This document shows, piece after piece, positions 35,628 to 48,150 of a stretch of 64,000 nucleotides of DNA. A program made the position numbers and the translations under genes. The stretch's first letter is position 1, and each line of letters begins with the position of its first letter. A model generated the notes under the pieces. That model did no database searches and was not told the DNA's origin. It saw only the letters and a program-made list of their open reading frames with translations. This stretch comes from Polytrichum commune. Its lineage: Eukaryota > Streptophyta > Polytrichopsida > Polytrichales > Polytrichaceae. Where the stretch lies: contig OX485806.1 in assembly GCA_950295325.1 (NCBI GenBank), positions 46,991,169 to 47,055,168 of the forward strand, written 5' to 3'.

Positions 35628-38600
35628 TAACAACACACATTTTTTAATCTCTCAAAGTCAAGTTCTTATTTGGTTGTATTTACTAAGATTTTCCAATGGT
35701 GCAAAGAATGTCCCAATTATCCCGGGGATGCAACCTATAAGTTTTGTCAAAGTATGCGTGAGCGTTAATCCCATAAGTGGTTTGTTGGCCTCAATTGGGG
35801 GTGGACATTGTAGTCTTTCACCTTGAGGTGGGGGCCCAATATGGAGGACTAAAAGCTTATATAAGTGGGGAAGGGAAGTGAAATCATAGGGTGGTGACAC
35901 TGGACTTCCCCCACTCCCAGGACTAGTGTGGCTAGTCTAGATGGAGTTGGTTGGGCTCCTTACTACCCACACTAGTAAGGACATGTCCCAAAATCTTGAG
36001 AGAAAGAAAGTCTCAAGGCCATGGAATGGTAATGGTATTGTGGGGAGAGTTTAAGGCATGTCCCTAGAACTATGAGTCAAAATGACTCTCAATCCAAAAT
36101 TTTGCTAGCATCAGGGTCGGGCCCATGGGCATCTCAAAGTATGGCATATGCCATGTGCTTTGTAAATATGTTCACCGTAGGAATTAAAAATAATTTGTGA
36201 GTGGTTTTGATTGTGCAAAGTTGGTGGCATCACAAATCCATCGAGTCCCACTTGGCAACAATTGTCGTTACACTATGAGCCACCATTGAACCAAGTTTAG
36301 GTTTGGGTTGTGACAAACTTGACAAAATAGGCAAGTCATTGTGCCATCCTTAATCCTTTGTGCTACCTAACCAATGGTAATTTTTTGACGTTAGTGTTTG
36401 AAGCAACAAATGACTACCTGAATTCATTTTTAAAGCATCGTTGTATCATTTGTAAAGAACTTCTAAGCATAGTGCAACTCTCATTGTTTAACAAGTTATG
36501 TGCACACTTTTGAATGATAGCAATGATTGATGGCTTCATAGAAGTTCCATACAATGAGTTGTCAAGCAACTAGTTGTAACCTCAAAGCAAAAAAGGTATT
36601 TTCTCAAAGTTGTGGGTATTATGAATATTGTGGGAGTGTTGTGTTCTACCAATGGAGTAGGTTATCTTGGACCCATGTTGTCCTGACATGTTGCACACGT
36701 GCACATGAATGAATATGTTCAGCCACCCCACCCCCCTAAGCCCATGCAACCATATGCCCCAATGCTTATTCATACTTGCCATACGCATGTAAGGCCGAGG
36801 CATCCATAGTTGACCATGTCCATTTAACCACTCACGAGAGTTATGTAATGCCGACATGGATGAGATTTATAGTTTTTAGGTGAACACGGTTAAAGTTTAT
36901 GTGTTGGTGGCTTGTGATTTATTACCTTCATTGGAGTTTTGACAAATTTTCACAGCCAATAATTAGCATTAGATGAGCGGTTATGAATTGACCTATAGAT
37001 GGACTGCATGTTACCCTAAAATTTACCAATTCAAATTTGTAACAATTTCCATGATCATGAAAACAAACTTCTCCCTAGAACATGTTTCTCTTCACAAGAA
37101 AATTGATTCCCCACTGATATTCTTTTTAGACAAACGCAAAACTCTTTTATTTATCAATTTTAGATGCCTCAACCTTTTGTCCTGTACCCCCACCTTCCCC
37201 GTCGTGACTTGTCACCATGCCCACTATGGGCCCCTATCCATAACATGGCCACCACCTCCCCCAGTTTTCCATACCATACATACCTTTTGCACTCATGGTC
37301 CCCCCCCACCTCTCCAACTTCTTTTGGTCACATGTTTTTTTAGGAAAAAATGTTTGAGATGTGACCGTTTAATTTTGGAATTTGCTTCTCATTTTTAGCA
37401 AGAACAATGGGGAATGGAAAGGTGATGGCCATTGCCACCACCATCCACATCTTTTGTTGTGTCAAATAACTTAGACTTGTGTTGTCCCAACCTTTTGCAT
37501 TGGTGGTCCTCTAGGTGGTGCTTGGCTCATTGCATATATGCATGGTTGTTAACAATATTGATATTAACTTAATGTGATTCCCCACCTTTCCAAAATGTTG
37601 GACAATTGTGGAGCAATGATACAACTTGAACCCGCTACACATGTGCATATGAACAAAAGGTATGTGGGTGTTATTTGGTTTGTTTCCATGTTCTTTAATT
37701 TATACTAATTAGATTTACACAAAAAAAACTTATGTTGCATAAACAAAACTATAATCAAACATTAGCAATAATGGTATTGAAAATCAGACTTTCTTTGGGT
37801 TAGGTATGGTTATCACAAGTGTATAATTGTGGATTGCCTAACCAACTACATTGTTTACACCTATTACTAAGGTTTGCCATTTGGAGTTACATGTTGCTAT
37901 AAGGTCATACTAAGGATATCATTCTTTACTAAGTCATTCATACTATGTTCCTTGATGTGCACACTATATATATGGATAAGAAATGGTACTATTGGTATAT
38001 CGTTTAGCAATGAGTTACTCCAAATGGTAAACCGCAATAGTAGATGCAAACAATGTATACATGTCCTCCCAATTGTGTTCATTATTGAGTGTCACGTAGT
38101 TTATAAAAATTTGGAAACATGGTCCAATATCTTTTGAACATGTGACTTTATGATTTTTTTCTTCAACCCTCACCTAACCACTCATCGCTCAAATACATGT
38201 TTCTGATTAAGAAAAATACACCCACATACTTCAAACATACTTCAAAAATGTATTTGATTTTTTTCTTTTTTTTAAATTCCCTCCTATATTCATTATTTCC
38301 CTTAACTTATTCAATACCAAAGGCTCCACAATGCAAAAACTGGGACCAACCTAGTGGGGAAATATTATCTTCAAAAACCTGGTCTTAAATACACCCCCAA
38401 ACCCTTGTGGTGAACCCATATGACAACCTGCTCTCGTCCCCACCCTGATCATGTGCATCCCCACCCTAAGCCCATGCCCTTTGCCCTTTGGCACCCACCT
38501 CCCTACCCCCCATTTTTGTTGTTTGCGTTTCCCCTCACCCCCTCACCCCCCACCCCCCACCCCGCGGCCATTGTACCCTCTCCATGTGTCCATTTAAGTT

Positions 38601-40403
38601 TGGGTTTGTTTTCTTTTTGATTTTGGGATTTTTTTGGAATGGCAACTAATGGGATACAATGTTTTTTAAAATAAATTATTCACATTTTTTTTGCCAAACA
38701 TTGTTTTTTTCTTCACCACCACCTCGTCGGGCTCCATTGTATATATAGATTACATGGAGTGAACATGATACTTGTAATCTAATTTCAAAATACTTATATG
38801 AACAAACTATTTGTATAGAGGATTATTACAAATCTGGATAGGTGTTGTGGTTGTTTTAACCATTGTGTGGTTGATTTAAAAATCCCCTTCATATAAAAAC
38901 ATTCAAACAATTTGTCAAAAACATTTTAGTTTTCCCTTGACCTCGAATGTGCCACTCGCAAATAATACAATACTAATGTGAAGTTCTTGTGATGTTTGAC
39001 AACAAAAAAATGGGATCTCAAAGCCTTGGCTCAAGCGATTTGGTGTTATGCTCTTTAACCTTTGCCTTATTCGATATGGTATCTAGTGCCTCTACTCTTG
39101 GAGTGGCCAATACTATTTTCAATTATTTTTGAGGCTGACCAATGGGCCGCTTCATAACTTCTACTTCATCTCTTGTTTTTCCTTTGCATTACATCATTCC
39201 ATTGAGCATCCTAGGTGGGTAGGGTTGGGAATTTGTCAATTATTATTTCGAGATATCCCATGGTTATTCTCTCAACAAAGCAAATTTAGCATGATAAACT
39301 TGTGTGAAGAATTCTCATTGATATTATTACAATGGAACAATTGACAGTAGATGAATAGTGTTATGCGACTTGGCATTCAATGTCGCAAAATTGTGTTGTA
39401 AACAAATTTCCATCTCATCTTTGTTCGCCCCATAGTGGAGGGAAATAATATAATTAAAGTTGAAACAAGAAAACATTAAGTTATTGAGCATTCCCAATTA
39501 TACATAATGAGATGTTCCATGAAATACTTGAAGTTAGTCCTCTATTCTTTGTAATGTAGCAATGATTAATTAATGAACACTATTGGTAGTGTGGTCTCAC
39601 TTTCAACATAATATATATATAATAAAGATACTTCTAGAATGTTAGTTTAATTAATTTGTTGTAGATATGATTTGGCACAATCATCAAAGGGGAGAAAGAA
39701 TAATGGGCGTTCCACTAGAAAATGTAGTGCAATTAAAAATAGGGTCTCACTAAAAAGCTGAAAGTAAAATGATAGAATTAAAAAACGAGGGTATACTATA
39801 TACATATATTCCAATATTCATTTACATATGTAGAATATTCAATAAATATTCGAATTACTTTATAGCCTCTATGAAAATACCCCATCATTGCACGTGACCC
39901 GTTGAATCCCAAGGGAGTTACCCCCAAGGCTAGTGATGATCTTAAACTAAATTCATAGTGGCTAGTGTATCTCAACACTCTAAGAGTACAAATTTTATGT
40001 CTCAAATTGAAATATAATGTCATTTGATTCATGTCAACTATGTGTTATCATTTGGTTTGGGTGAAAATGTTTGTTGGTATTATGTCATTGTTGTGTGTTT
40101 AGTTTTCAAATTGCTTGTATAAGTTTGTTGATGGGGTCAAACTTGTTTTCCTAGTATTTATAAGTAGGGTGGCATGTTGGAAAAACAAGGACACCAGATT
40201 ATGAGGTATTAAAGGGTACCAAAATTTGGTCAAAATGTTGCCATTTATATTTCAAGGGTCTCAAGAAGTCTTTGAATCTAACACAAAAGCCCTTTATGAA
40301 GACCCAGTTAATGCACGTGTATAAAAAACATAAGGAAGGCCCCCCCCTACCCCCATGTGTTCATTGGCGAAAACAAAAAATATTGCGTGAATTCAAAGTT
40401 TAG
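35628..40403. other. Intergenic DNA with C-rich tracts
   Basis: No gene is recognised. C-rich, strand-asymmetric stretches lie at about 37190-37310 and 38420-38580 (CCCCCAC/CCCTCACCCC words). The 141-codon ORF at 36973-37398 runs into one of these and has no family motif. Confidence 0.4.
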
Positions 40404-40608
40404 GTGCTACACTTATTATGTTAGGGTTGTTTTACACTACGGTGGAGAAGTCCACCGGTCATGAAAAAAAGGGCGTTTCTCAATTGTGATTGGTCGAAAA
40501 TGCAACTCTTGACCAGTGGGTGTTTACACTAGGTGAAGAAAACAATGGCGGTGAACTTTTCTCATGGATGATAAAATGACATGGCCGCCTACATGGCGGC
40601 ACTTTTTG

Positions 40609-40692
40609 GAGTTGGGCTTGTCCGGAGGAGGAGTTTCTTGTCCGGCCTCAAGAGGCCGGACAAGAAACTCCTCCTCCGGAGAAACCCAACTC
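40609..40692. repeat. 84-bp near-perfect inverted repeat (hairpin)
   Basis: Two 41-bp arms around a 2-bp AA loop differ at about three positions. The left arm contains GTCCGGAGGAGGAGTTTCTT and ends GTCCGGCCTC; the right arm starts GAGGCCGGAC. A second small hairpin (GCCGCC...GGCGGC) lies just upstream at 40584-40600. It could be a fold-back insertion or a small-RNA precursor. Confidence 0.9.
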
Positions 40693-40775
40693 AATAAAAA
40701 ACAAATTTTCAAAAACAAATATGGACCGTAGATTTCCGATCTGGTTTTTTTCAAAACCTAAGGTGTTGGCAAGCT

Positions 40776-40807
40776 TCTCTCTCTCTCTCTCTCTTTCTCT
40801 CTCTTTG
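40776..40807 (+). repeat. CT microsatellite
   Basis: About 16 CT units with two TT interruptions, inside the Harbinger-derived element. Confidence 0.9.
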
Positions 40808-41826
40808 CTGTAGTAGCTCCTTAGCGATTTTTTTTGTGTAATTTTTTTTCACAATGGTTGGTAACTCACAATAGTTTGTATCGCCATAGTTGAAACGATA
40901 AAATACTTCAAAACCATAAAGATCATAAGAGAGCACAAAATCTCTCTTCTTCGATTATCCATGATTGAAGATCAAAGATAAGAAGAGAGAAATTGATGAG
41001 GACGATTAAGAGGAGAGCATGTCTTAAATAATACCAAAGAGTAGTGCTTTGTCCAATGTGTATGGGTTTTCCCCTCTTCATTCTTAAACACCCAAGGAAA
41101 CATTTATTTCCTACATGGACCAAACTTGACAATTGGCAATTTGGCAATTTTCATTATCTTGTGAATAAAATTGAACATTATATTACACAATTCTTGTTGA
41201 AATCTTTTGATACAACGTGAATGTAGAGAATTATGGTTTTTTATCACAAAAAATCTTCACCATTAGGTGAACTTCTCTTCACCGGTGGACTTCTCCGCTA
41301 AACTTCTCCTCTAGGTGTTTAGACTTCAACCGGTCAAGACTCCTTAAGAAATATTTTATTGCCTTTAATTCTTCTCCGGCACATCCACCATTTGCCTCAT
41401 ATAACCATGTATTGGCCAAGCATTCTTGACCGACCGGAGGCCTTCTCCACTGTAGTGTAAACCGGCCCTTAGTTAGTGTCACCAATTCTAATTGTCTTGC
41501 TAAATACTAATTGTAAACCACGGTGTAGTGTCACCAACACTAAATGTTAACCCAACATTATTTTTCATTCATTGTAATTTTTGGGGGGATTATAAATTTA
41601 CAACATTGCAATTACTATCACTTACAAAGTGTTTTTTAATTCAAATTTGAATCATCCATGACAATATTTCATCACAAGTTGCTGACAAAAGAAGGTAGGG
41701 TTCTAGCCAATGGATGAACTTATTCACTTATTTGTTCACTTATTTGTAAGATGTGTCATCCGAAAAAGTTATCATTGTGATAAAAAATACCATATGATAC
41801 TAAATAACATATTTAGTGTAGCATTG

Positions 41827-43336
41827 TTATTGATTGATATCAATATTTAGTTGTGTGACCATGTTAGGTGGGCTTGGAATATGTCATGTAAGGTGCTAGA
41901 ATTATATCTTACGGATGCTTGTTGATAAGTAGATTCAACCTGAAAAATGAGTGAGATTCAAGTGAAACATTGTCATCGAATATTATTAGAATGGAACGGT
42001 TGGTAGCAACCAAATAACATTACGATGTTGTTAAGTGCGACAAATATCTTTTTCTTCATATTATATATTAGAAACATCACACACAATTTCCATAATATTA
42101 TATGCAATCCATTATAAACGCCAATGCTGATGAGCGGTATCTGGAAAACTGCCACATGTGAATGTCTGCAATCTGGATGACAATGGTCCACGTGACCCTT
42201 TTGTGCTCTCACAACGTCCTTTAGGTGCTTCCAAAATTCCTCCACAAAATATGTTCATCTTGAAAGAGGTGTCCGAGACCTTTAAATGACACGTAATCAT
42301 CCCAGTACAGACGCACTAGGAGCTGTCTAGAATTGGGAACATTAGACAGCTCGATGGTCTTGCACCTCCCACACTGATGAACTGGCCTTGCAAACTTGTT
42401 CATCAATATAATTTTTGTGGCTTACACACTGGGGAGTGTAGGTATAAGTACGATGTTAGTCTTCGACCAGACACTAGACTCCTGTGCGTAAGAGCGAGGG
42501 GCAGGCTGCCCTGCAATCTCTTGTTGCTGAGGAGCTGATGTACCCCCTTACCTCTACTGAATTCATTTGGACTGGAGAAACCATGCCGTGTCTTTTGAGT
42601 ATCTGGCTTTAGACTGCGTTTCCACTATGCATTCTGGTCCTGCACTGAAAATTCATTTTCCTTACTTCCGAGCGGTGTCATTTGTCCTTCCTATCGCCGA
42701 ACATACAAAGATGGGCATCTCAAGCACGTGCGCGTCTGCAACCACAACACCACACGGTCCTTTATGTGCGCTAGCCGTTTTCCAACATTTATCCAATTTA
42801 GGTCTGTTAATCCGCTCTTACCTGGTGTCTGGACTCTTGGTCATCGTGGTCCTCCTCGCGGCCATTTCTTACTTGTTCCTCGGAAAATATTTCGATCGAG
42901 GTTCCGATGCACGTGTTTCCTAAAAACAGGGTACAATTTGGTTTTGTTCATCTTCCTTGGAAGCTTATCGCTGGAGCAACTACTGCACTTTCTGATAGAC
43001 TTAGTTTGACGGTTTTCCTGCTACAATCGATCTCACGATTTGAAGAATGGCGACTAGTAGACACGGTTTGCATCAGCCTGTAGATTCATTAGCATGTTGT
43101 CTAAGTTGTGCAGAATTTAGTCTATCCAGTCAGAAACGGAAGGGAATTTTTCATTATTTGGGGTCCTTTACCTATCTTGTATGTTACTTTCTTGATGTAA
43201 ATGGTCGCCCTCGGCCCTAATTGTTACTCTTCTGAAATGCGGGTAAGGGATATCAAAGAATCTGATCTCATGTTCTTTCTAATGCCTCGGTTTGTTGTTT
43301 TAGGAGAAACTAATGACAATCTATAATTTTTGAAGG
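41827..43336. other. Upstream flank and probable 5' UTR of the RWP-RK gene
   Basis: From about 42100 the base composition rises towards that of the downstream gene. ORFs on both strands (for example 42567-42923 + and 42221-42406 -) show no domain. Leader exons of the RWP-RK gene may lie here; a TAG acceptor-like TTGTTTTAG occurs at about 43302. No promoter element can be assigned with confidence. Confidence 0.4.
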
Positions 43337-46300
43337 ATGGGAATAAGTCGATATCTGCCTGGTTTAGTGCTTATAATTGGATCAGCCTCTAACATCTCAC
43401 ATCATTTTGCATCAGAACTTATCAAGAGTGTGCACTTGTACATGGGTGAGGGCCTCGTCACCGCTGTTCAGCAAGAGTTTCTTCTGTCGCCTGATGTCTA
43501 CACTCAGATCAGTGAGCCCACGCCATCGTACTTCAGCAAATTTGCTCACAATGGTGCCAAGCAGTTCATAAACACACTGAAGCAATTGAATGAGGCGGAC
43601 TTATGGCAATGCGTACTGGAGTATTATGTTCATACGCCCCAGGATACGTCCATAATCCCTTTGTTGAGTGTATCCAAGTATGTGTCATGTCGTGCACTTC
43701 TTCGGGATAATGACATGCTTTAGACAACATGTTTCCATACCTAAGCCGTGGATCTAAGTATCTGAACTGAGCGTTCTATTTGGTTTGTATATGTTCTTAA
43801 AGGAAATGAGTGTCCAAAACAGGGCTCAGGTTTGCAGACCAATCTAACCTGGAATTTGCATTTTATGCAGGAATCCATCTCTTTATTACATTCCATCTCT
43901 GGCTGAGGACCTAGTTGAGGTTGAAAGAGCTGTCCAGAATCTTGTGCAGGGGCAGCAGCAATGCATTCCTCTTCTGGGTCTGGCTGCTTTGAATGAACAG
44001 CAGCATTTTTCTGGCAGCAGCAGCCAGTCCTTCACAAAATGTGCACATTACTCTGGAAATTCTCCAAAGTGGAACTTCACTGGCTTATCAGGTTTGAATG
44101 TTGATTCAGCTGGTATGAGCGACTCTATGGTGGACGGAGTACCCAGTGAGACGAATTCACAGGTGGAAAACCTGCATGACTGGGGTTCAGATTTGGAACT
44201 GGCAAGTCCTCGGATGTTCGAGACATGTGTGTTAGGTTCCTCCTGGAGCACAAGCATCTCCAGTATGCCTTTAACAGGTTAGAACGTTAATTTATGGTAA
44301 ATGAAATCGACTTGTGAATCTTTATTTTCCTAGTTGGTCAGGACTTGGTCAGGGATGTTTAGTGCGGCTTAAGGTGAATTATAAGTTCACAATTTGTTTT
44401 GGTCATCTTAGGGGTTCTTCGTTAGTTCAGATTAATTCTGCTGTCTTGTATACTGCTGCACGTATGACATTCTTCTTGAATGGTAGGGCTGATATCAGCT
44501 TCAAGTCTGACATCGAGCATGGTCACCAACCACAAGTCCGACTACACCTCTTGGAGCCCTTCGTCGCTGGTTCTAGAATCACAGATGGCTGGAGCATATA
44601 CTTTTCATGACTCCTCATTATTGTCCGATGACAACAGTTTTGGTCAGGCTAAGCTGGTTACTGTCAGCGACGCATCACAATCAGGAGATCTCTGTCATTC
44701 CGGGTCTTACCTAGGTCCTGCCTGTGCAAGTGCCATGGTGTCTGACACAGTGAGTTCTCATGCGGTGAGGAGTATGGCTGAAAGGACAATCTCCTATTGC
44801 AGTGACGAAAGTGTTGGTGAACAGGCTGGGCCTGAGAGGTTGCCTTCAGGCTTTTCTTCTGTTGTGTTGCCCTTTGGATCTTTAAATTGCATATCTACAG
44901 AATGCAGGGAAGAGATCCTTCGACAGCAATTTTCTTCATTTGAGCCTACTCAACTAGGGAATGATGTTGGTCTCAGGGTAGAAAACTTTCCCATGAAGAT
45001 ATTGGGCGAAGAGGCTGAGCTTCCCAACCAGCGAGGGGCGACGGAGAGGATGACGGAGATTACATTGCATGAACTGTCTCATTATTTCCATATGCCTATT
45101 ACTCAAGCCTCCAAAGAGCTCAAGGTTGGCCTTACTGTTCTTAAGAAGAGGTGCCGGGAATTTGGAATTCCTAGGTGGCCGCATCGTAAGATGAAGAGCC
45201 TCAACAGTCTTATCCAAAACATCCAGGTAAATTGCTTGCCTTGTTTACATTGGGCTCAACTGAATATCAATCCTAAAGTGTACAAATTACTAGCTTGAAG
45301 ATCTTGATTCAGGAGATTGAATCCTCTCCTTGCACCTCTGGTACGTACATTTCAGAGCTATTGCATCATAGATGAGCCATCAGACCTTAAAGGAGTGTTA
45401 AATTAAGCCAGTTTCTTCCTAACTTCTACTGATTGGTAGAGCCCAGCGGGAATTTGAAAAGGAAGGTTTGGGTATCATCCTACTGACAAGTTATTCTTAC
45501 ACATTATCTTTCTTGACATTGTAAGTCTGGTTGAGTTCATTTGAATTCACTTAGAAAGAGGCACCTACTTTCCTATCTGAATGTTTATTTTCACTGGGCA
45601 TGCTGGTCATGTTGGGCACATTATTTCTGCACATGTTCATTCTCTTGCTGAGCGCTGCACTAACTGAGTAGTGCATTGAGCAGCCTGTAGCTCTCTTCCT
45701 TGAGTTGTAGATGTATTTTATGATTGTTTTTCTAAGTTTGGGGTGTAAAGTTGTGACTGTTGTGTTGTAAAAAGAGATAACTCGGTTGACCACTGTGCTT
45801 CAGTTCTAGACAAGAAGTTTGCTTTGAAAGCTGCTGGAATATAATGGACATAGATCTGAGTCTTCAGTTTAAGCAAAACTGGGCAGATTGACTGCAATGA
45901 AACTTGCGTCAAATACTTCAAGCATGGTACTCAGGGGATGTCTCAGAAGCGTTTGTGATAATGGCCACATTGTCTGCAGAAAGCATGAGCAGGCATGATT
46001 ATTTTATTCTTAGAGAATCCCTTAATGTTGTCTTCAGACAAGTACTTGGATCTGTCAGGAAGTGGGCAGTGTCTTAACACATTGAGAGGTGCTTTTCCTG
46101 GGCTATGCTACAGTTAGACACTCCATTTTAATCAGGTGTGCCTCCTGAGTTTGTAGCAAAGTTTATGGCTCGTGGTTTTTCAAGAAGTGTTGCAGGAGCT
46201 TGGTTTGTTGAGAATTTTTAAGTCAACAGACTTTCCTATGTATTATAGCTGAACCTTTATCGCTTGTCTGAAATTGATGAAGTCAATCAAGAGTTTCAGT

Positions 46301-47228
46301 GATGTATGCATGGTGGAGATAGTATCTTAAACATTGTGAGCAACAGTCACAAGGTTAGAAGCGCACCTGACCTTTTGTGACAGGGTTGGTTCTAAAGTGG
46401 ACCTCTGCAACTTTTCTAGTCGCAAAAAATTGCCACTGTGATTTTCTTTTTGTAATGTGGTATATGTTGCATTGGACCCATCATTCTTCCTCCATGCTGA
46501 TTGTTGTCCGTATTCAGTCTTGGGATACCAACAAATTTATCGTTCTGCCCAAGGCAACTTCATTGTTCTGCCCAAAGCAACTCCATTGTTCTGAACCCAA
46601 TAATTGTTGGTGTACTAGAAGATTGATGCTATAATATTTTGAATTTTATATCAGCTTTTCAGTTAGCAAAGTGTATGTGTGATGCAAGTCCTATTTCATT
46701 GTCTCTATGTCATCTGGCCCGTTGTGCATGTTCTACCTTGCCAAGATTTGAATAGGATTTGGGTCCTCATTTCCATTTTGACAGAGTTGATGATGTGTCC
46801 ATCAATTTTTTTAAGATAATCCATTTAAAACATTTCTGGCCAACTTTACTGTTGACTTTGGTCAAATCAGGTTTTCATGAATTTGCTGCTTACTCTGCTT
46901 TGCAGGCATATGTAAATTATTAACAATATCTCTTCACATGCTGAAAAATTTGAAACAGGAATTAGCACGAGGTCCAGAGGGTGGAACCTCAGCACCAGTG
47001 ATGTGTGCAGTGAAGGAGCTGGAGCATCAGAAGAGGCGAATGGAAGAACGCCCGGGCATTGAGCTGGCTGAGCGAACTAAGCGTTTACGACAAGCCTGTT
47101 TTAAAGCCAGCTACAAGAAACGTCGTCAGGCATTAACAAACCTTCTTCAGCAGGATGCAATAGATGATATTGTCAAAGATGAAGCTGTTGGTATGGCTGG
47201 CGAGCTCCCTTCTGTCCAAATACGGTGA
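43337..47228 (+). CDS. RWP-RK domain transcription factor, four coding exons
   Basis: Exon model: 43337-43677, 43871-44277, 44487-45226 and 46959-47228, all with GT...AG introns and phases that fit, giving 1758 bp (585 codons plus stop). The RWP-RK domain lies at about residues 441-500, with the hallmark R-W-P-H-R-K at 479-484, preceded by H-Y-F-H-M-P and K-R-C-R-E-F-G-I-P and followed by S-L-I-Q-N-I-Q; intron 3 splits the domain end. After it a basic, coiled-coil-prone tail follows (E-L-E-H-Q-K-R-R near 520 and K-K-R-R-Q-A-L). The N-terminal ~440 residues match no domain I know, and the PB1 domain of NIN-like proteins is absent, so RKD-like is the better guess. It is probably a nuclear DNA-binding protein. 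The first ATG of the exon is assumed: a TGA lies in frame at 43331, but an upstream exon could splice in. Intron 3 is 1732 bp. Confidence 0.85.
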
Positions 47229-48150
47229 CATTTAGCATCACCAAACTTTTTCCAGTATTAATAGACATGCGTAATTTTATTACAAATATTGATAAGAGTA
47301 TAGGTTGGTGCAGTTGTCAAATACCTCCTTTTGCCTTGAAGATATACCTGTGAAAAGGTGGGGCTTCTGGAAATTGGAGGGTGATTTCTTAGAAACTCTG
47401 ATTTGGGCGGCGTCCACAAAGTAGTGAACATCTTCAGAACTTTGTGTAGAGTATTGGCCGAATATCCTTTTGCAGATACTATTTCCAGGAAGGTACCCTT
47501 GTTTGTTATTTAACTTTTGATGTTGTGCTTGCTACCTATCTGCAGAACATTCTCTTGTATCTTAGTTGCTTAGTTCCCTTGAAATTTATGTACATACTGT
47601 TCTTCACACCACCACCAAGCAATTGTTGTTGTTGAATCCACATGAGTATACATGAGATTATTCTGCAAATAGGATGTTGTATTTACACTGGATGTGATAG
47701 TGATGGAATATTCAGTATAGCAACCTGAGCCCCCACACTTGGTGATACTATGGGAATTTCTGGAAACTTAAAACAAAGTCCCAATGTCCTTTTTCGTATT
47801 TGGTGTTTTTTAAAAGCCTGAGATAGTGTCTTAGATAGTGTGGACCTGTTTCTTTTCTCTAGCTGTTTGTAATCTGTGACACCAAATACGACCACCTAAT
47901 AGACAACACAGTTTCCTGAATCCTCTTGCTACTTCCAGAGTTGTGTAGCAGAACTTAAGGTTATGATCCACTATTGAGAATTGATGGAAGTCAGTGGTAG
48001 TTTTGTGGAAGGTGGTTTTTTTCATGTATGTTTTGGATAGCCTCTGGTGAAGGGATTTGCCACTCGATGACCATTACATGTGTTCTCGTTTGTTTTATTC
48101 ATTGTTTTGAGCTCTGTTGTGCCCCCCCCCCCCGGCCTATATACTGGACC
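47229..48150. other. 3' flank of the RWP-RK gene
   Basis: This probably contains the 3' UTR. No further ORF with a domain is seen. A run of 13 C lies at 48121-48133, just before the Harbinger terminus. Confidence 0.4.

Larger units (their letters stand above)
40424..41468. mobile_element. Non-autonomous PIF/Harbinger element
   Basis: This 1045-bp element is flanked by TTA on both sides (40421-40423 and 41469-41471), the PIF/Harbinger target. Ends are GGGTTGTTTTACACTAC and, reversed, GGGCCGGTTTACACTAC. The right terminal ~150 bp closely match the terminus at 48153-48300 upstream of the Harbinger transposase remnant, which may be its autonomous relative. It contains an 84-bp hairpin and a CT microsatellite but no transposase. 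Confidence 0.85.
40404..41826 (-). mobile_element. MITE-like repeat F, copy 2, split by a Harbinger element
   Basis: The inverted copy of 34068-34449 starts near GCTACACTTATTATG, is interrupted at TTA by the element 40424-41468, and resumes at 41472 with GTGTCACCAATTCTAATTGTC. It ends near CATATTTAGTGTAGC at about 41826. Confidence 0.6.

Noticed and set aside
35375-35647. 90-codon ORF with internal repeats
   Set aside because: Its repeats are the GGACGGGTT units at the end of the hAT element read in one frame.
39000-39100. A-box-like TTGGCTCAAGCGATTTGG as a second SINE or tRNA
   Set aside because: No B box at a suitable distance and no cloverleaf.
42112-42406. Minus-strand ORFs with protein-like text (C-G-R-C-K-T-I-E-L-S)
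   Set aside because: Three overlapping frames compete, no domain could be named and no splice model holds; left unannotated.
42567-42923. 118-codon ORF upstream of the RWP-RK gene
   Set aside because: No family motif, overlapped by another open frame (42728-43009). It is more likely 5' UTR than a separate gene.
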